A stretch of DNA of 64,000 nucleotides from Brevibacterium permense. Lineage in GTDB: Bacteria > Actinomycetota > Actinomycetes > Actinomycetales > Brevibacteriaceae. The notes under the pieces are model-generated. The model did no database searches. It was not told the origin of the DNA and was given only the letters and a program-made list of their open reading frames with translations. This document shows, one piece after another, positions 45,154 to 52,817 of this stretch. The first letter of the stretch is position 1, and each line of letters opens with the position of its first letter. Where the stretch lies: positions 1 through 64,000 of the forward strand of contig NZ_QYCP01000083.1 of the NCBI RefSeq assembly GCF_025506275.1, written 5' to 3'. The translations under genes and the position numbers were made by a program.

Positions 45154-45888
45154 ATGGTGCGACCACGTGCGCAGGCCGCCCACGGACGCAGTTTCGGCAC
45201 CCAGGCCGGAGTCTATGACGAGGTGCGGCCCGGATATCCCGACTCAGCTCTCGACCTCGCGCTGACCGGTTGGGAGCCGCAATGGTCTGGTCTGCGCGTA
45301 TGCGACCTCGGTGCGGGAACGGGGATCCTCAGCCGTCGGCTGCTCACACACGGTGCTGATCTCATCGCCGTCGATCCCGACACAGCCGCGCTCGATCACA
45401 ATCCTGCCTCCACAAAGATCGGCACCGCTGAGGACACCGGCCTGGAAGAAGGGAGCTTCGATCTGGTCACTGTTGCGCAGGCCTGGCATTGGTTCGACGA
45501 AGCGAAAGCGGCCGCCGAAGTGGCGCGGATCCTTCGCCCCGGAGGCCGGCTGCTCATCCTCATCAACCAACTCGATGTCCGGGTCGACTGGGTGCTGCGC
45601 CTGAGCCGGATCATGCACGCGGGCGACGTCTATCGACCGCAGTACCGACCTCAGCCAGGCAACGGTCTGGCTCTCGCCGACCACAGACTCGTCGAATTCA
45701 CCATGGAGCTCACCGTCGACGGAATCGTCGACCTCGCCAGCACACGGTCGTATTGGCTACGCTCGAACGAGAAGACGCGAGCGCGAGTCGAAGCGAACCT
45801 GCGCGAGTACTTCAGTGTCGAGCATCCGGTGGCCGGCACGGTGGAACTGCCGTATATGTGCCTGGCGTACCTCCTCGAACGGGTCTGA
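45154..45888 (+). CDS. Class I SAM-dependent methyltransferase
   Basis: A 244-residue methyltransferase. Motif I is VCDLGAGTGILSRRLL near residue 48, followed by acidic loop AVDPD, LVTVAQAWHWFD and an EVARILRPGGRLLILI strand (UbiE/Methyltransf_11 type). The N-terminal RSFGTQAGVYDEVRPGYP is frequent in actinobacterial members. The substrate is not known. The start is ATG at 45154 with AAAGGCAG; the frame is open 19 codons further up. A terminator follows 10 bp after the stop. Confidence 0.88.
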   Translation: MVRPRAQAAHGRSFGTQAGVYDEVRPGYPDSALDLALTGWEPQWSGLRVCDLGAGTGILSRRLLTHGADLIAVDPDTAALDHNPASTKIGTAEDTGLEEGSFDLVTVAQAWHWFDEAKAAAEVARILRPGGRLLILINQLDVRVDWVLRLSRIMHAGDVYRPQYRPQPGNGLALADHRLVEFTMELTVDGIVDLASTRSYWLRSNEKTRARVEANLREYFSVEHPVAGTVELPYMCLAYLLERV

Positions 45889-45897
45889 ACAGACGAA

Positions 45898-45928
45898 GCG
45901 GGCCGCACCCGTTGAGGGTGCGGCCCGC
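45898..45928. terminator. Hairpin terminator after methyltransferase gene
   Basis: Perfect 13-nt arms around GTTGA, between the methyltransferase gene and the convergent hsp20. Confidence 0.75.
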
Positions 45929-46000
45929 AGTCGGCAACCGGGAAACGCCTCGGCGTCCGAACCTCGGCCACCGTGATTTAGTTCGATTCCGGTGCCGGTG

Positions 46001-46471
46001 TCAGCTGTCGAGGCCGGGGGAGCGGGGTTCGTCGGACGAGGACGATTCGACTACCTCGGGGGAGGTCTGTCCGGCTGAATGCGAAACGGAGATCTTCCGG
46101 GGGCGGGCCTCTTCGGCGACGGGGATCGTCAGCGTGAGGACACCGTCGCTGTAGTCGGCGCGGATGCGATCCAGCGCTACCCGGTTGCCGAGCGTGAGCT
46201 GGCGAGCATAGGTGCCGTTGGTGCGTTCTCGGGTCAGCCACTTCACGTCCTTGTCGGCGACCTCGGACTCGCGGCGAGCGCGAACCGTGAGCGTGCGGTC
46301 TTCGACATCGACATCGATGCTGCTCGGATCGACTCCGGGCATATCGATGCGGGCGATGAAGACTTCGCCGTCGCGGTAGAGGTCCATCGGCAAAGTGGTG
46401 GCGTTCGGGGTGCGGGTCACCTCGGAGAAGAATCGGTCGAGGTCACGGATGGGGTCGAAACGTGTAGCCAT
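46001..46471 (-). CDS. hsp20: Small heat shock protein, Hsp20/alpha-crystallin family
   Basis: ATP-independent holdase chaperone that forms oligomers and binds unfolding proteins. The 156-residue protein has an alpha-crystallin domain at about 28-128 (MDLYRDGEVFIARIDMPGVDPSSIDVDVEDRTL, then YSDGVLTLTIPVAEEARPRKI with the GVLTLTIP signature) and a Ser/Asp-rich tail. It is nearer to Acr2-type proteins. The start is ATG at 46471 after AGGAAG. A HAIR element 27 bp upstream indicates repression by HspR and induction by heat. Confidence 0.92.
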   Translation of the reverse strand: MATRFDPIRDLDRFFSEVTRTPNATTLPMDLYRDGEVFIARIDMPGVDPSSIDVDVEDRTLTVRARRESEVADKDVKWLTRERTNGTYARQLTLGNRVALDRIRADYSDGVLTLTIPVAEEARPRKISVSHSAGQTSPEVVESSSSDEPRSPGLDS

Positions 46472-46497
46472 GTGCTTCCTTTCGTTCGGGTCCTACA

Positions 46498-46516
46498 TTG
46501 AGTCAAACACACTCAA
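46498..46516. promoter_or_regulatory. HAIR element (HspR operator) upstream of hsp20
   Basis: TTGAGT-N7-ACTCAA matches the HspR-associated inverted repeat (CTTGAGT-N7-ACTCAAG) in sequence and spacing, with the outermost base of each arm different. It lies between hsp20 and the divergent AEC permease gene. HspR itself is not in this window. Confidence 0.8.
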
Positions 46517-46553
46517 CTTTGAAATGATTCCAAACTCATGAAATTCTCAGTCT

Positions 46554-47486
46554 GTGAGCCTGGTTCCCATACTCCTCGCCCTTCTTCCCGTCACGGCGCT
46601 CATCGCCTTCGGGCTCGTCCTGAAGAGACTGCCGGGATTTCGGAGTCCGGAATTCTGGTCGGGCGCGGAGAAGCTCGCGTACTACTGTCTCCTTCCGGTG
46701 CTCCTCTTCACCTCCGTCGCCGAGGTGGACGTGGCCCATGTCCCGCTCGCGCGCTTGGCCGCAGCGCTCGTCATCCCCACCGTGATCGTGTCCCTGGGCA
46801 TCGTCCTCGCCCGCCGGATCATCGCCCGCGATCTTCCGGCCTTCACCTCCGTGCTCCAAGGTGGGATCCGCTTCAACACGTATATCGGCCTATCGTTGGC
46901 GGGCAGCCTGTTCGGTTCCGAAGGCAGCGCCGTGGCCGCGATCGTCGCAGCGATCCTCGTCCCCACGGTGAATGTCATCTCGAGCCTCGGCTTCGAGTTC
47001 CTGCGCACCGGACCGAGCTCGCTGCTCGCGCTGTTCAAGGCGATCGTGACGAATCCTCTCGTACTCGGCTGCGTCGCCGGAACCGCGGCCAATGTCAGCG
47101 GTCTGGGTCTGCCGGACGCGGCGGCCACGGTCTTCGACCCCTTGGCGGCCGCCTCGCTGCCCATCGGGCTCCTCTGCGTCGGCGCCGGTCTGCAGGCATT
47201 CTCGATGCGTGCACATGCACGGGCCATCATCGCCTCGACGATCGTCAAGCTGATCGTGCTGCCGGGGCTGTCCCTCGCCGCACTGTCTCTCTTGGCAGTC
47301 CCGACGGTGTCGGCGCTGGTCGGACTGCTCTTCCAATCGATCGCCACGGCGAGCTCGGGCTATGTCATGGCCCGGCAGCTCGGGGGAGATGCGAAGCTCA
47401 TGGCCGCACTCATCGCCGGTCAGACTGTCATCATGCTCGTGACCCTGCCCGTCGTGCTGCTCATCGGCAAGTCGGTCCTCGGCTGA
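46554..47486 (+). CDS. AEC-family permease
   Basis: A 310-residue membrane protein with about ten hydrophobic segments in two halves, the pattern of the auxin efflux carrier (AEC) family (YwkB/MdcF-like). Segments such as YYCLLPVLLFTSVAEVD, GGIRFNTYIGLSLAG and GLLFQSIATASSGYVMARQLGGD are typical. The substrate is unknown; bacterial members move malonate, malate or other small acids. The start is GTG at 46554 with no clear ribosome site. It shares the upstream region with hsp20, and its mRNA may be affected by the HAIR element. Confidence 0.88.
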   Translation: MSLVPILLALLPVTALIAFGLVLKRLPGFRSPEFWSGAEKLAYYCLLPVLLFTSVAEVDVAHVPLARLAAALVIPTVIVSLGIVLARRIIARDLPAFTSVLQGGIRFNTYIGLSLAGSLFGSEGSAVAAIVAAILVPTVNVISSLGFEFLRTGPSSLLALFKAIVTNPLVLGCVAGTAANVSGLGLPDAAATVFDPLAAASLPIGLLCVGAGLQAFSMRAHARAIIASTIVKLIVLPGLSLAALSLLAVPTVSALVGLLFQSIATASSGYVMARQLGGDAKLMAALIAGQTVIMLVTLPVVLLIGKSVLG

Positions 47487-47525
47487 GGACGGACCGGTCT
47501 CCCCGCAACCTCGGGCCCGAATACG

Positions 47526-47558
47526 AAGCTGCCGATCCCGTGCTGGGATCGGCAGCTT
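47526..47558. terminator. Bidirectional terminator between permease and ferritin
   Basis: Perfect 14-nt arms around GTGCT between the convergent AEC permease and ferritin genes. Confidence 0.75.
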
Positions 47559-47630
47559 GAGTACTCGATTCGAGTTCACACTCGACTCAGGACTCGCTCT
47601 GAGCGCTGAGCCGGAGCGGTCATGCAGTTC

Positions 47631-48146
47631 TCACTCGCTGTCGGCGGTGATATCAGGGTGGCGTGAGCCGAGTTCGGAGTCGATGCGCAGCACGCCGGCA
47701 CCGTCGTTGCCGACGCGCTCGAGGCGACCGATGATCTCGGAGATGCTCGACTCCTCCTCGACCTGCTCGTCGATGAACCAGTGGAGCAGCGGCAGGACAT
47801 CGAGGTCGGCCTCGTCCTGAGCGGTGCGGTAGATGTTGCGGATGGACTCCGAGACCTTCTCCTCGTGGGCCAGTGCAGCCTTGAAGAAGTCGATCGGCTG
47901 CGAACCGGAGACCTTCGGAGCAGCGATATCGCCGATCTGAGGGGCGAAGCCGCGGTCGAGGCAGTGCTGGGTGAACTTAGCGGCGTGAACCTGCTCTTCT
48001 TCGGACTGGGCGCGCATCCAGCGCGTCATTCCGGGCAGATCGAGATCATCGAGCTGGATGGAGAGCTGGAGGTAGACCAACGAGGCTTCGAGTTCGAGGG
48101 TGACCTGCTCGTTGAGGACCTTCTGCATGGCGGGGCTCAGGTGCAT
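47631..48146 (-). CDS. ftn: Ferritin
   Basis: Iron-storage protein that oxidises Fe(II) and holds Fe(III) inside a 24-mer shell. The 171-residue protein has ferroxidase residues in EQVTLELEASLVYLQ, EEEQVHAAKF (ExxH), AHEEKVSESI and WFIDEQVEEESSI. No heme-ligating Met of bacterioferritin is evident, so it is an ordinary ferritin similar to Rv3841. The C-terminal Asp/Glu tail may guide iron. The start is ATG at 48146 (GGAG-like AAAGGAG upstream). An 8-bp inverted repeat lies about 110 bp upstream. Confidence 0.93.
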   Translation of the reverse strand: MHLSPAMQKVLNEQVTLELEASLVYLQLSIQLDDLDLPGMTRWMRAQSEEEQVHAAKFTQHCLDRGFAPQIGDIAAPKVSGSQPIDFFKAALAHEEKVSESIRNIYRTAQDEADLDVLPLLHWFIDEQVEEESSISEIIGRLERVGNDGAGVLRIDSELGSRHPDITADSE

Positions 48147-48253
48147 CTTTTACTCCTTTGCGGTTCGAGGCGGATCCGTTCCGCCTGCTTAGAGAATATC
48201 CTGACACCTTTTCTAGAACCGTTCCAGTGTGGAAAGGCTCGGCAAACTCTGCC

Positions 48254-48270
48254 CAGGTATGCCATACCTG
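48254..48270. promoter_or_regulatory. Inverted repeat upstream of ferritin
   Basis: CAGGTATG-C-CATACCTG, perfect 8-bp arms, 108 bp upstream of the ferritin start and 36 bp beyond the amidase stop. It does not match the IdeR/DmdR iron box (TTAGGTTAGGCT-like). The binding protein is unknown. Confidence 0.4.
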
Positions 48271-48305
48271 CCTAGACCGACGCAGCGTCCTGCGACTAAT
48301 GCCGA

Positions 48306-49739
48306 TCAGAGGTCTGGCCGTCTGAGGTGATGACCGGTGGCGGCTTCGAAAGCATGAGCGACTCGCAGCAGCTCGACGTCCGCACCGGGCTTGGCCACGA
48401 TCTGCACACCCACAGGCAGGCCGGAAGCCGAGAAGCCGGCAGGCACCGAGATCGCGGGGCAGCCGGTCGCCGAGATCAGGCACAGTGCCCGCATCCAATC
48501 GAGATAATTCTCAAGCTGCACCCCATTGATCTGCCGGGGATACTCGATGTCCGCATCGAACGGCAGGACCTGGGACGTGGTGAGCACGAGTACGTCGTGG
48601 TCGGCGAAATAGCTGTCGACTTCCGCATGCAGGCGGATGCGGGCTGATTCGGCCGAAGCCACCTCGGCACCTGTGAGGTCGAGGCCCATGCGGATGTTCC
48701 ACCGGACCGATTCCTTGATTCTGTCTGGGTGCGCCTCATACAGATCGCCCCACGAGCCCACGAAGTCGAGGGCGCGGCGGACGTTGAACACCTCGTCGGC
48801 GTCCGTGAGATCCGGGATCTGTTCGTCCACATGCGCACCGAGGCTGCCGAACACCGGCGCTGCGGACGCGACGATCTCCTTCACCTCGGATTCGACCGGA
48901 AGCAGTCCATCCAGGTCGGGGTTGAAGCCGACCCGCAGTCCGGCGAGGTCGGGGGAGCGGTCAGCGTCGAGTGCGAACTCCGGGAGGTCGAAGACACTGC
49001 CCGATTCCAGGATCGATTCCGGCGCCGAAGGATGCGGCCCGGAGGCCACCGACATGAGCAGCGCCACATCGGAGACCGTGCGAGCCATGAAACCGCTCTG
49101 GCCCAGCCACGCAAACGGATTGCCCGGTGGCACATGCGGGATGCGTCCGTTGCTCGGTCGCAACCCCACGACGTTGTTGAACGATGCTGGCGACCGCAGC
49201 GATCCGCCCATATCCGATCCGTCCCCGGAGGCCTGGATGCCTGCCGCGAGCACCGCTCCGACTCCGCCGGAGGATCCCGAAGCGGACTTCGTCCGGTCAT
49301 ACGGGTTCACGGTCGTTCCGAACACTTCATTGAAGGTGTGCGAGCCGGCAGCGAACTCGGGCACATTCGTCTTGCCCGTCGTCGTGATTCCGGCAGACTT
49401 GAGGCGGGCGATTATGAGCGCATCCGATTCGGGCACGCGGTCGGCCATGAGCGGCGAACCCCAGGTCGTCCGCATTCCCGCCGTGTCGTGAGTGTCCTTA
49501 TGCGTCATCGGCACTCCGTGCAGTGCGCCGAGGCTTTCACCGCGGGCGGTTGCTGCGTCGGCGGCATCAGCTTGAGCAAAGGCGGCCTCGTCATCACGGG
49601 TGATCACGGCATTGAGAGCGGGATTGACCTCATCGATGCGGTCGAGGTGAGCCTGCAACGCCTCCCGGGCCGAGACCTCCTTGGCGGCGATCCGGCCGGC
49701 CAGCTCACGGGTCGACCACCACAGCATCTCCTCGCTCAT
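48306..49739 (-). CDS. Amidase, amidase-signature family
   Basis: Ser-Ser-Lys hydrolase that splits carboxamides, 477 residues. The triad is visible: Lys in GVPMTHKDTHDT (about 80), Ser in the KSASGSSGGVGAVLA loop (about 157) and Ser in the GSDMGGSLRSPA segment (about 180). The usual GGDGGGS is GSDMGGS. The C-terminal CPAISVPAGFSASGLPVGVQIV is standard. Its start overlaps the M20D gene stop by 4 bp, so both enzymes are made together. With the upstream transporter genes it may degrade an imported amide. Confidence 0.9.
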   Translation of the reverse strand: MSEEMLWWSTRELAGRIAAKEVSAREALQAHLDRIDEVNPALNAVITRDDEAAFAQADAADAATARGESLGALHGVPMTHKDTHDTAGMRTTWGSPLMADRVPESDALIIARLKSAGITTTGKTNVPEFAAGSHTFNEVFGTTVNPYDRTKSASGSSGGVGAVLAAGIQASGDGSDMGGSLRSPASFNNVVGLRPSNGRIPHVPPGNPFAWLGQSGFMARTVSDVALLMSVASGPHPSAPESILESGSVFDLPEFALDADRSPDLAGLRVGFNPDLDGLLPVESEVKEIVASAAPVFGSLGAHVDEQIPDLTDADEVFNVRRALDFVGSWGDLYEAHPDRIKESVRWNIRMGLDLTGAEVASAESARIRLHAEVDSYFADHDVLVLTTSQVLPFDADIEYPRQINGVQLENYLDWMRALCLISATGCPAISVPAGFSASGLPVGVQIVAKPGADVELLRVAHAFEAATGHHLRRPDL

Positions 49740-50977
49740 GCGCGGTCCTTTCCGACCTTGCTCAGCACCGCGGACAGCGCGGCTCTGATGCCGGTCTCGA
49801 GAGTGGTCTCGACGTCATCGGGGGCGAAGAACGGGGAGTGATTTCCGGGTGGGGTCTCTTCGCCTTCGAATTTCGAGGGGGAGTAGCCGCCGAAGAACCA
49901 GTACACGTACGGGACTCCGATGTCATCGCCGAACGCTCCGACGTCCTCGCTGCCGGTGGCCGGCTTATCGAGGTGGACCTGATCGGTTCCGAGTTCGGCT
50001 CCGGCATGGGTGAGGAACGACTCCGTCTCCGCCGGGTCGTTGAAACAGCGCGGGAACCGGTACATCTCCTCGATCTCGGGCTCCGGCGCTCCGGACGCCA
50101 GCGCCTCGGCGAGGATGACCCGTCGGACGCGGTCGAGAACGACTTCGCGGACCTCCTCGTTGAAGGTGCGGATATTGAGTTTGAACTCTGCGGAGTCGGG
50201 GATGATGTTCTCCTTGAGTCCGCCGTGGAAGGTGCCGACGGTGACGACGGCCATGTCGTTGCCGGAGATCTCGCGTGACACGACCGACTGGAGGCGGGTG
50301 ATCATATAGGCGCCGAGGACGATCGGGTCGATCGCGTTCTCCGGCTGGGACCCGTGTGCCTGCTTGCCCCTGACGGTCACGCGCAGGCAGTCGGACATCG
50401 CCATGGCGGTGCCGCTGCTGACGTAGAGGTGACCGGCGGCACCGGGCCACACGTGCTGACCGAAGATGACGTCGGGGCGCACGATCTCATCCCAGAGCCC
50501 GTCATCGAGCATGGCGCGCGCACCTTGGCCGGTCTCCTCACCGGGCTGGAAGAGCATGACGACTGTTCCCGACCACAGGTCCCTGTGTGCGACGAGGTGC
50601 TTGGCAAGGTAGAGACCGACTGTGATGTGAGTGTCGTGGCCGCAGCCGTGCATGACCTTCGTCGTCTCGCCGTCGGGAAGAGTCCCGTCCGCGGTTGAGG
50701 CATAGTCGAGGCCGGTGTCCTCACTGATCGGCAGCCCGTCGATGTCGGCGCGGTAGCCGATGACCGGCCCTTCGCCGTTCTCGATCACGGCGACGACTCC
50801 GGTTCCGCCGAAGGTGTGCGTGGTCAGTCCCAGCGCCTGGAGCTTGGAGGCGATCTCCGCCGCGGTGTTCGTCTCCTGCATCGACAGCTCGGGAGTGCGG
50901 TGGAAGTGCTTGTAGTCGGCGATCGCCTGGTCGAGATCAGCACTGATCGACGCGCGGAATGCGGGGTTGAGAGACAT
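49736..50977 (-). CDS. M20D amidohydrolase (hippurate/N-acyl amino acid hydrolase type)
   Basis: A 413-residue metal hydrolase that cleaves N-acyl amino acids or related amides. The N-terminal catalytic motifs are RADIDGLPISEDTG, MHGCGHDTHITVGL and FQPGEETGQGARAML; the lid domain contains HGSQPENAIDPI. This is the M20D pattern of HipO, IAA-amino acid hydrolases and amhX-like enzymes. The start is ATG at 50977 (GAAAGGACATC upstream); the open frame further up covers the intergenic gap and part of the yjiG-like gene in another frame and is rejected. GCCATTTTGGCA lies 26 bp upstream. Confidence 0.9.
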   Translation of the reverse strand: MSLNPAFRASISADLDQAIADYKHFHRTPELSMQETNTAAEIASKLQALGLTTHTFGGTGVVAVIENGEGPVIGYRADIDGLPISEDTGLDYASTADGTLPDGETTKVMHGCGHDTHITVGLYLAKHLVAHRDLWSGTVVMLFQPGEETGQGARAMLDDGLWDEIVRPDVIFGQHVWPGAAGHLYVSSGTAMAMSDCLRVTVRGKQAHGSQPENAIDPIVLGAYMITRLQSVVSREISGNDMAVVTVGTFHGGLKENIIPDSAEFKLNIRTFNEEVREVVLDRVRRVILAEALASGAPEPEIEEMYRFPRCFNDPAETESFLTHAGAELGTDQVHLDKPATGSEDVGAFGDDIGVPYVYWFFGGYSPSKFEGEETPPGNHSPFFAPDDVETTLETGIRAALSAVLSKVGKDRA

Positions 50978-51002
50978 GATGTCCTTTCTGCAGTGGTCTG
51001 GT

Positions 51003-51014
51003 GCCATTTTGGCA
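51003..51014. promoter_or_regulatory. Shared palindrome, copy 1 (upstream of M20D gene)
   Basis: GCCATTTTGGCA, one base different from GCCATATTGGCA at 52624-52635 upstream of the DUF5058 gene. Both are nearly symmetric (GCCA-TNT-TGGC). The repeated placement suggests an operator of one regulator. Confidence 0.5.
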
Positions 51015-51081
51015 GGAATTGTCGGATGCGGGGGTGAGTCTCGGCAGTTGAGCGACGACCGCATTCCGTCGGCTGCCGTCG

Positions 51082-51819
51082 TCAGTTGATTCCGACGGTG
51101 TCGGTGCCGTCGCTGTCGGGTCGCTTGTCCGTGACCGCCTTGTTGCGGGTGAACCATGTGATGAGGATGGTCAGGAACACGACGATGGCCACGTCGCCGG
51201 GGGCGAGCACGGGAACCAGCCGAACGAGGACGAGGATGACCAGCGCCGCCATACCGAGGGCGATGAGCGTCGACTTGAGTTGCTTGAGCGACGCGATGAG
51301 CTGGACGGTGACGCCGCCGAGGATGGCCGGGAGGATGTAGAGCTTCGCAACGAGGGTCACGGGCTCGGGAATGAGGGAGACGAGCCAGGTGCCGAGGATG
51401 CCGACGAAGATGATCATCGAGGCGACGTGGATGATCGCGGCGCCGCAGATGGCCATCGTCGCCGCATATTCGCCCTTGCGTGTGCCCGGCTTCGCCCCGA
51501 TCGTGTCCTGAGCGACGATCGCCGAGGGCAGCAGTTTGTTCGAGACGTTGCCGATCATGAAAGCCTGGTACATTCCGGCGGGACCGAGGATCGGGAAGTA
51601 CGTGAGCGGTTCGACGATGTAGAAGACTCCATAGACGGCGAAGACGGCGAGGAATCCCTTGAGGACCTCTCCGAAGTCGATGTCCGCGTCCGCGACGAAG
51701 AGCAGATAGAAGGGCACCGAGGTGGCGATGAGGAAGCCGATGAAGAGCGTGATCGAGCCCCACCGGCTGGTGGTGCGCTCGAATGCCGCATGCGAGGGTG
51801 ATGTGATGATCGATGACAT
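51082..51819 (-). CDS. YjiG-like membrane protein (Gate domain)
   Basis: A 245-residue protein with about six membrane helices and the nucleoside-recognition/Gate-type pattern of E. coli YjiG (VEPLTYFPILGPAGMYQAFMIGNVSNKLLPSAIVAQDTIG, then GTRKGEYAATMAICGAAIIHV). In E. coli, yjiG stands with yjiH and the isoaspartyl dipeptidase gene iadA. Here it follows DUF5058 by 9 bp and precedes the M20D hydrolase gene by 104 bp. The two membrane proteins may form one transporter. The start is ATG with GAGGAGAG. Substrate unknown. Confidence 0.85.
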   Translation of the reverse strand: MSSIITSPSHAAFERTTSRWGSITLFIGFLIATSVPFYLLFVADADIDFGEVLKGFLAVFAVYGVFYIVEPLTYFPILGPAGMYQAFMIGNVSNKLLPSAIVAQDTIGAKPGTRKGEYAATMAICGAAIIHVASMIIFVGILGTWLVSLIPEPVTLVAKLYILPAILGGVTVQLIASLKQLKSTLIALGMAALVILVLVRLVPVLAPGDVAIVVFLTILITWFTRNKAVTDKRPDSDGTDTVGIN

Positions 51820-51828
51820 GTTCTCTCC

Positions 51829-52575
51829 TCAGGCTTCGGGCATGCCGAGACCGGCATAGTGGGCGAAATAGGCGGCGACGAGGCCGATGAGCAGGGAGAT
51901 TCCCAGGCCCCATTCCTTCAGCCAGTTCTGTTTGAGCGTCCTGGCGAGCAGCAGGCAGATGCTCATCACCACTGCCGAGACGATGACGGCGATGACATGG
52001 GTCGGTGACTTCGGCAGCTCACGGAAGGTCAGCGCCGCGAAGGCCGCGAGCAGCGCCGCGCCCGGGATAATCGACATAAGTGCGGGATTGACCTTCTCGA
52101 GCTTGTGAGAGCTGCGTTTGAAGATCGGGGTGAGGATGAGGGTGGAGATCATCCAGCCGGCGCCCGAGAGGCTCATCGCCATGAGGGCGACGATGAAGAC
52201 TCCCCGGGTGAAGGTCTCATCGCCGAGGTTGGCACCCATGGTGCCTGCCGCCAGGGACGCAGATGCGACCTCGGTGGCGGCGGACCCGATGAGTCCGACG
52301 CGGACGATCACCGGGGGAGTGCCGAACAGCGGCAGCAGAGCGATGGCGACGAGGACCACCGACAGCGATGGCCCGATGGCGGCGACACCGCCGGCGCGGA
52401 AGGCCGAACGGACCTCCTGTTGGCTCATACCCGCGGACTCGGCGTTCTTCTTCACCGCGGTCATATAGATGAGTGATTGAACGACGACTACGCCCATCAC
52501 CGCCATCGCGAGTATCCAGAGAATCGGGGCGTTTGCGAGGCCGATGTAGTCGGCCGAACCGCTGGCCACGGTCAT
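51829..52575 (-). CDS. DUF5058 family membrane protein
   Basis: A 248-residue protein with about seven hydrophobic segments. The pattern AGGVAAIGPSLSVVLVAIALLPLFGTPPVIVRVGLIGSAATE and the Gly/Ser-rich middle match DUF5058, a family always seen beside YjiG-like proteins as far as I recall. It probably acts with its neighbour as the YjiH-like partner of a two-part transporter. The start is ATG at 52575 after GAGGAG. It is first in the cluster DUF5058-yjiG-like-M20D-amidase; promoter and operators lie at 52620-52690. Confidence 0.85.
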   Translation of the reverse strand: MTVASGSADYIGLANAPILWILAMAVMGVVVVQSLIYMTAVKKNAESAGMSQQEVRSAFRAGGVAAIGPSLSVVLVAIALLPLFGTPPVIVRVGLIGSAATEVASASLAAGTMGANLGDETFTRGVFIVALMAMSLSGAGWMISTLILTPIFKRSSHKLEKVNPALMSIIPGAALLAAFAALTFRELPKSPTHVIAVIVSAVVMSICLLLARTLKQNWLKEWGLGISLLIGLVAAYFAHYAGLGMPEA

Positions 52576-52623
52576 GGTCAGCTCCTCACTTCATTGTCGA
52601 GTTGCAGGGGCGCAAGACGGCAA

Positions 52624-52635
52624 GCCATATTGGCA
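52624..52635. promoter_or_regulatory. Shared palindrome, copy 2 (upstream of DUF5058 gene)
   Basis: GCCATATTGGCA, partner of GCCATTTTGGCA at 51003-51014. It is 49 bp upstream of the DUF5058 start and overlaps a TGG-CATA-CCA semi-palindrome. Confidence 0.5.
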
Positions 52636-52667
52636 TACCATCACGCAGTGCGCAGGAACAACCTATA

Positions 52668-52683
52668 CTGACCAATCGGTCAG
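52668..52683. promoter_or_regulatory. TetR-like operator upstream of DUF5058 gene
   Basis: CTGACC-AATC-GGTCAG, 6-bp arms, of the TGACC-N-GGTCA form seen for many TetR regulators. It overlaps a likely minus-strand promoter (TATAGG near 52661-52666). No tetR gene is in this window. Confidence 0.4.
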
Positions 52684-52817
52684 GACCATGGTTTGACCAG
52701 AAGTTCTCGACACTCGAGATTCATCGGAGCGATATCCGACGCCCGTCCCGCCTTGCAGAACGACATCACCCGAGATCGTCGGGTACCGGCCCGGGTATTC
52801 GGACTTAGGCTGAGGGC

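Noticed and set aside
48140..48305. IdeR/DmdR iron box before ferritin
   Set aside because: No match to the TTAGGTTAGGCTAACCTAA-like consensus; only the unrelated inverted repeat at 48254-48270.
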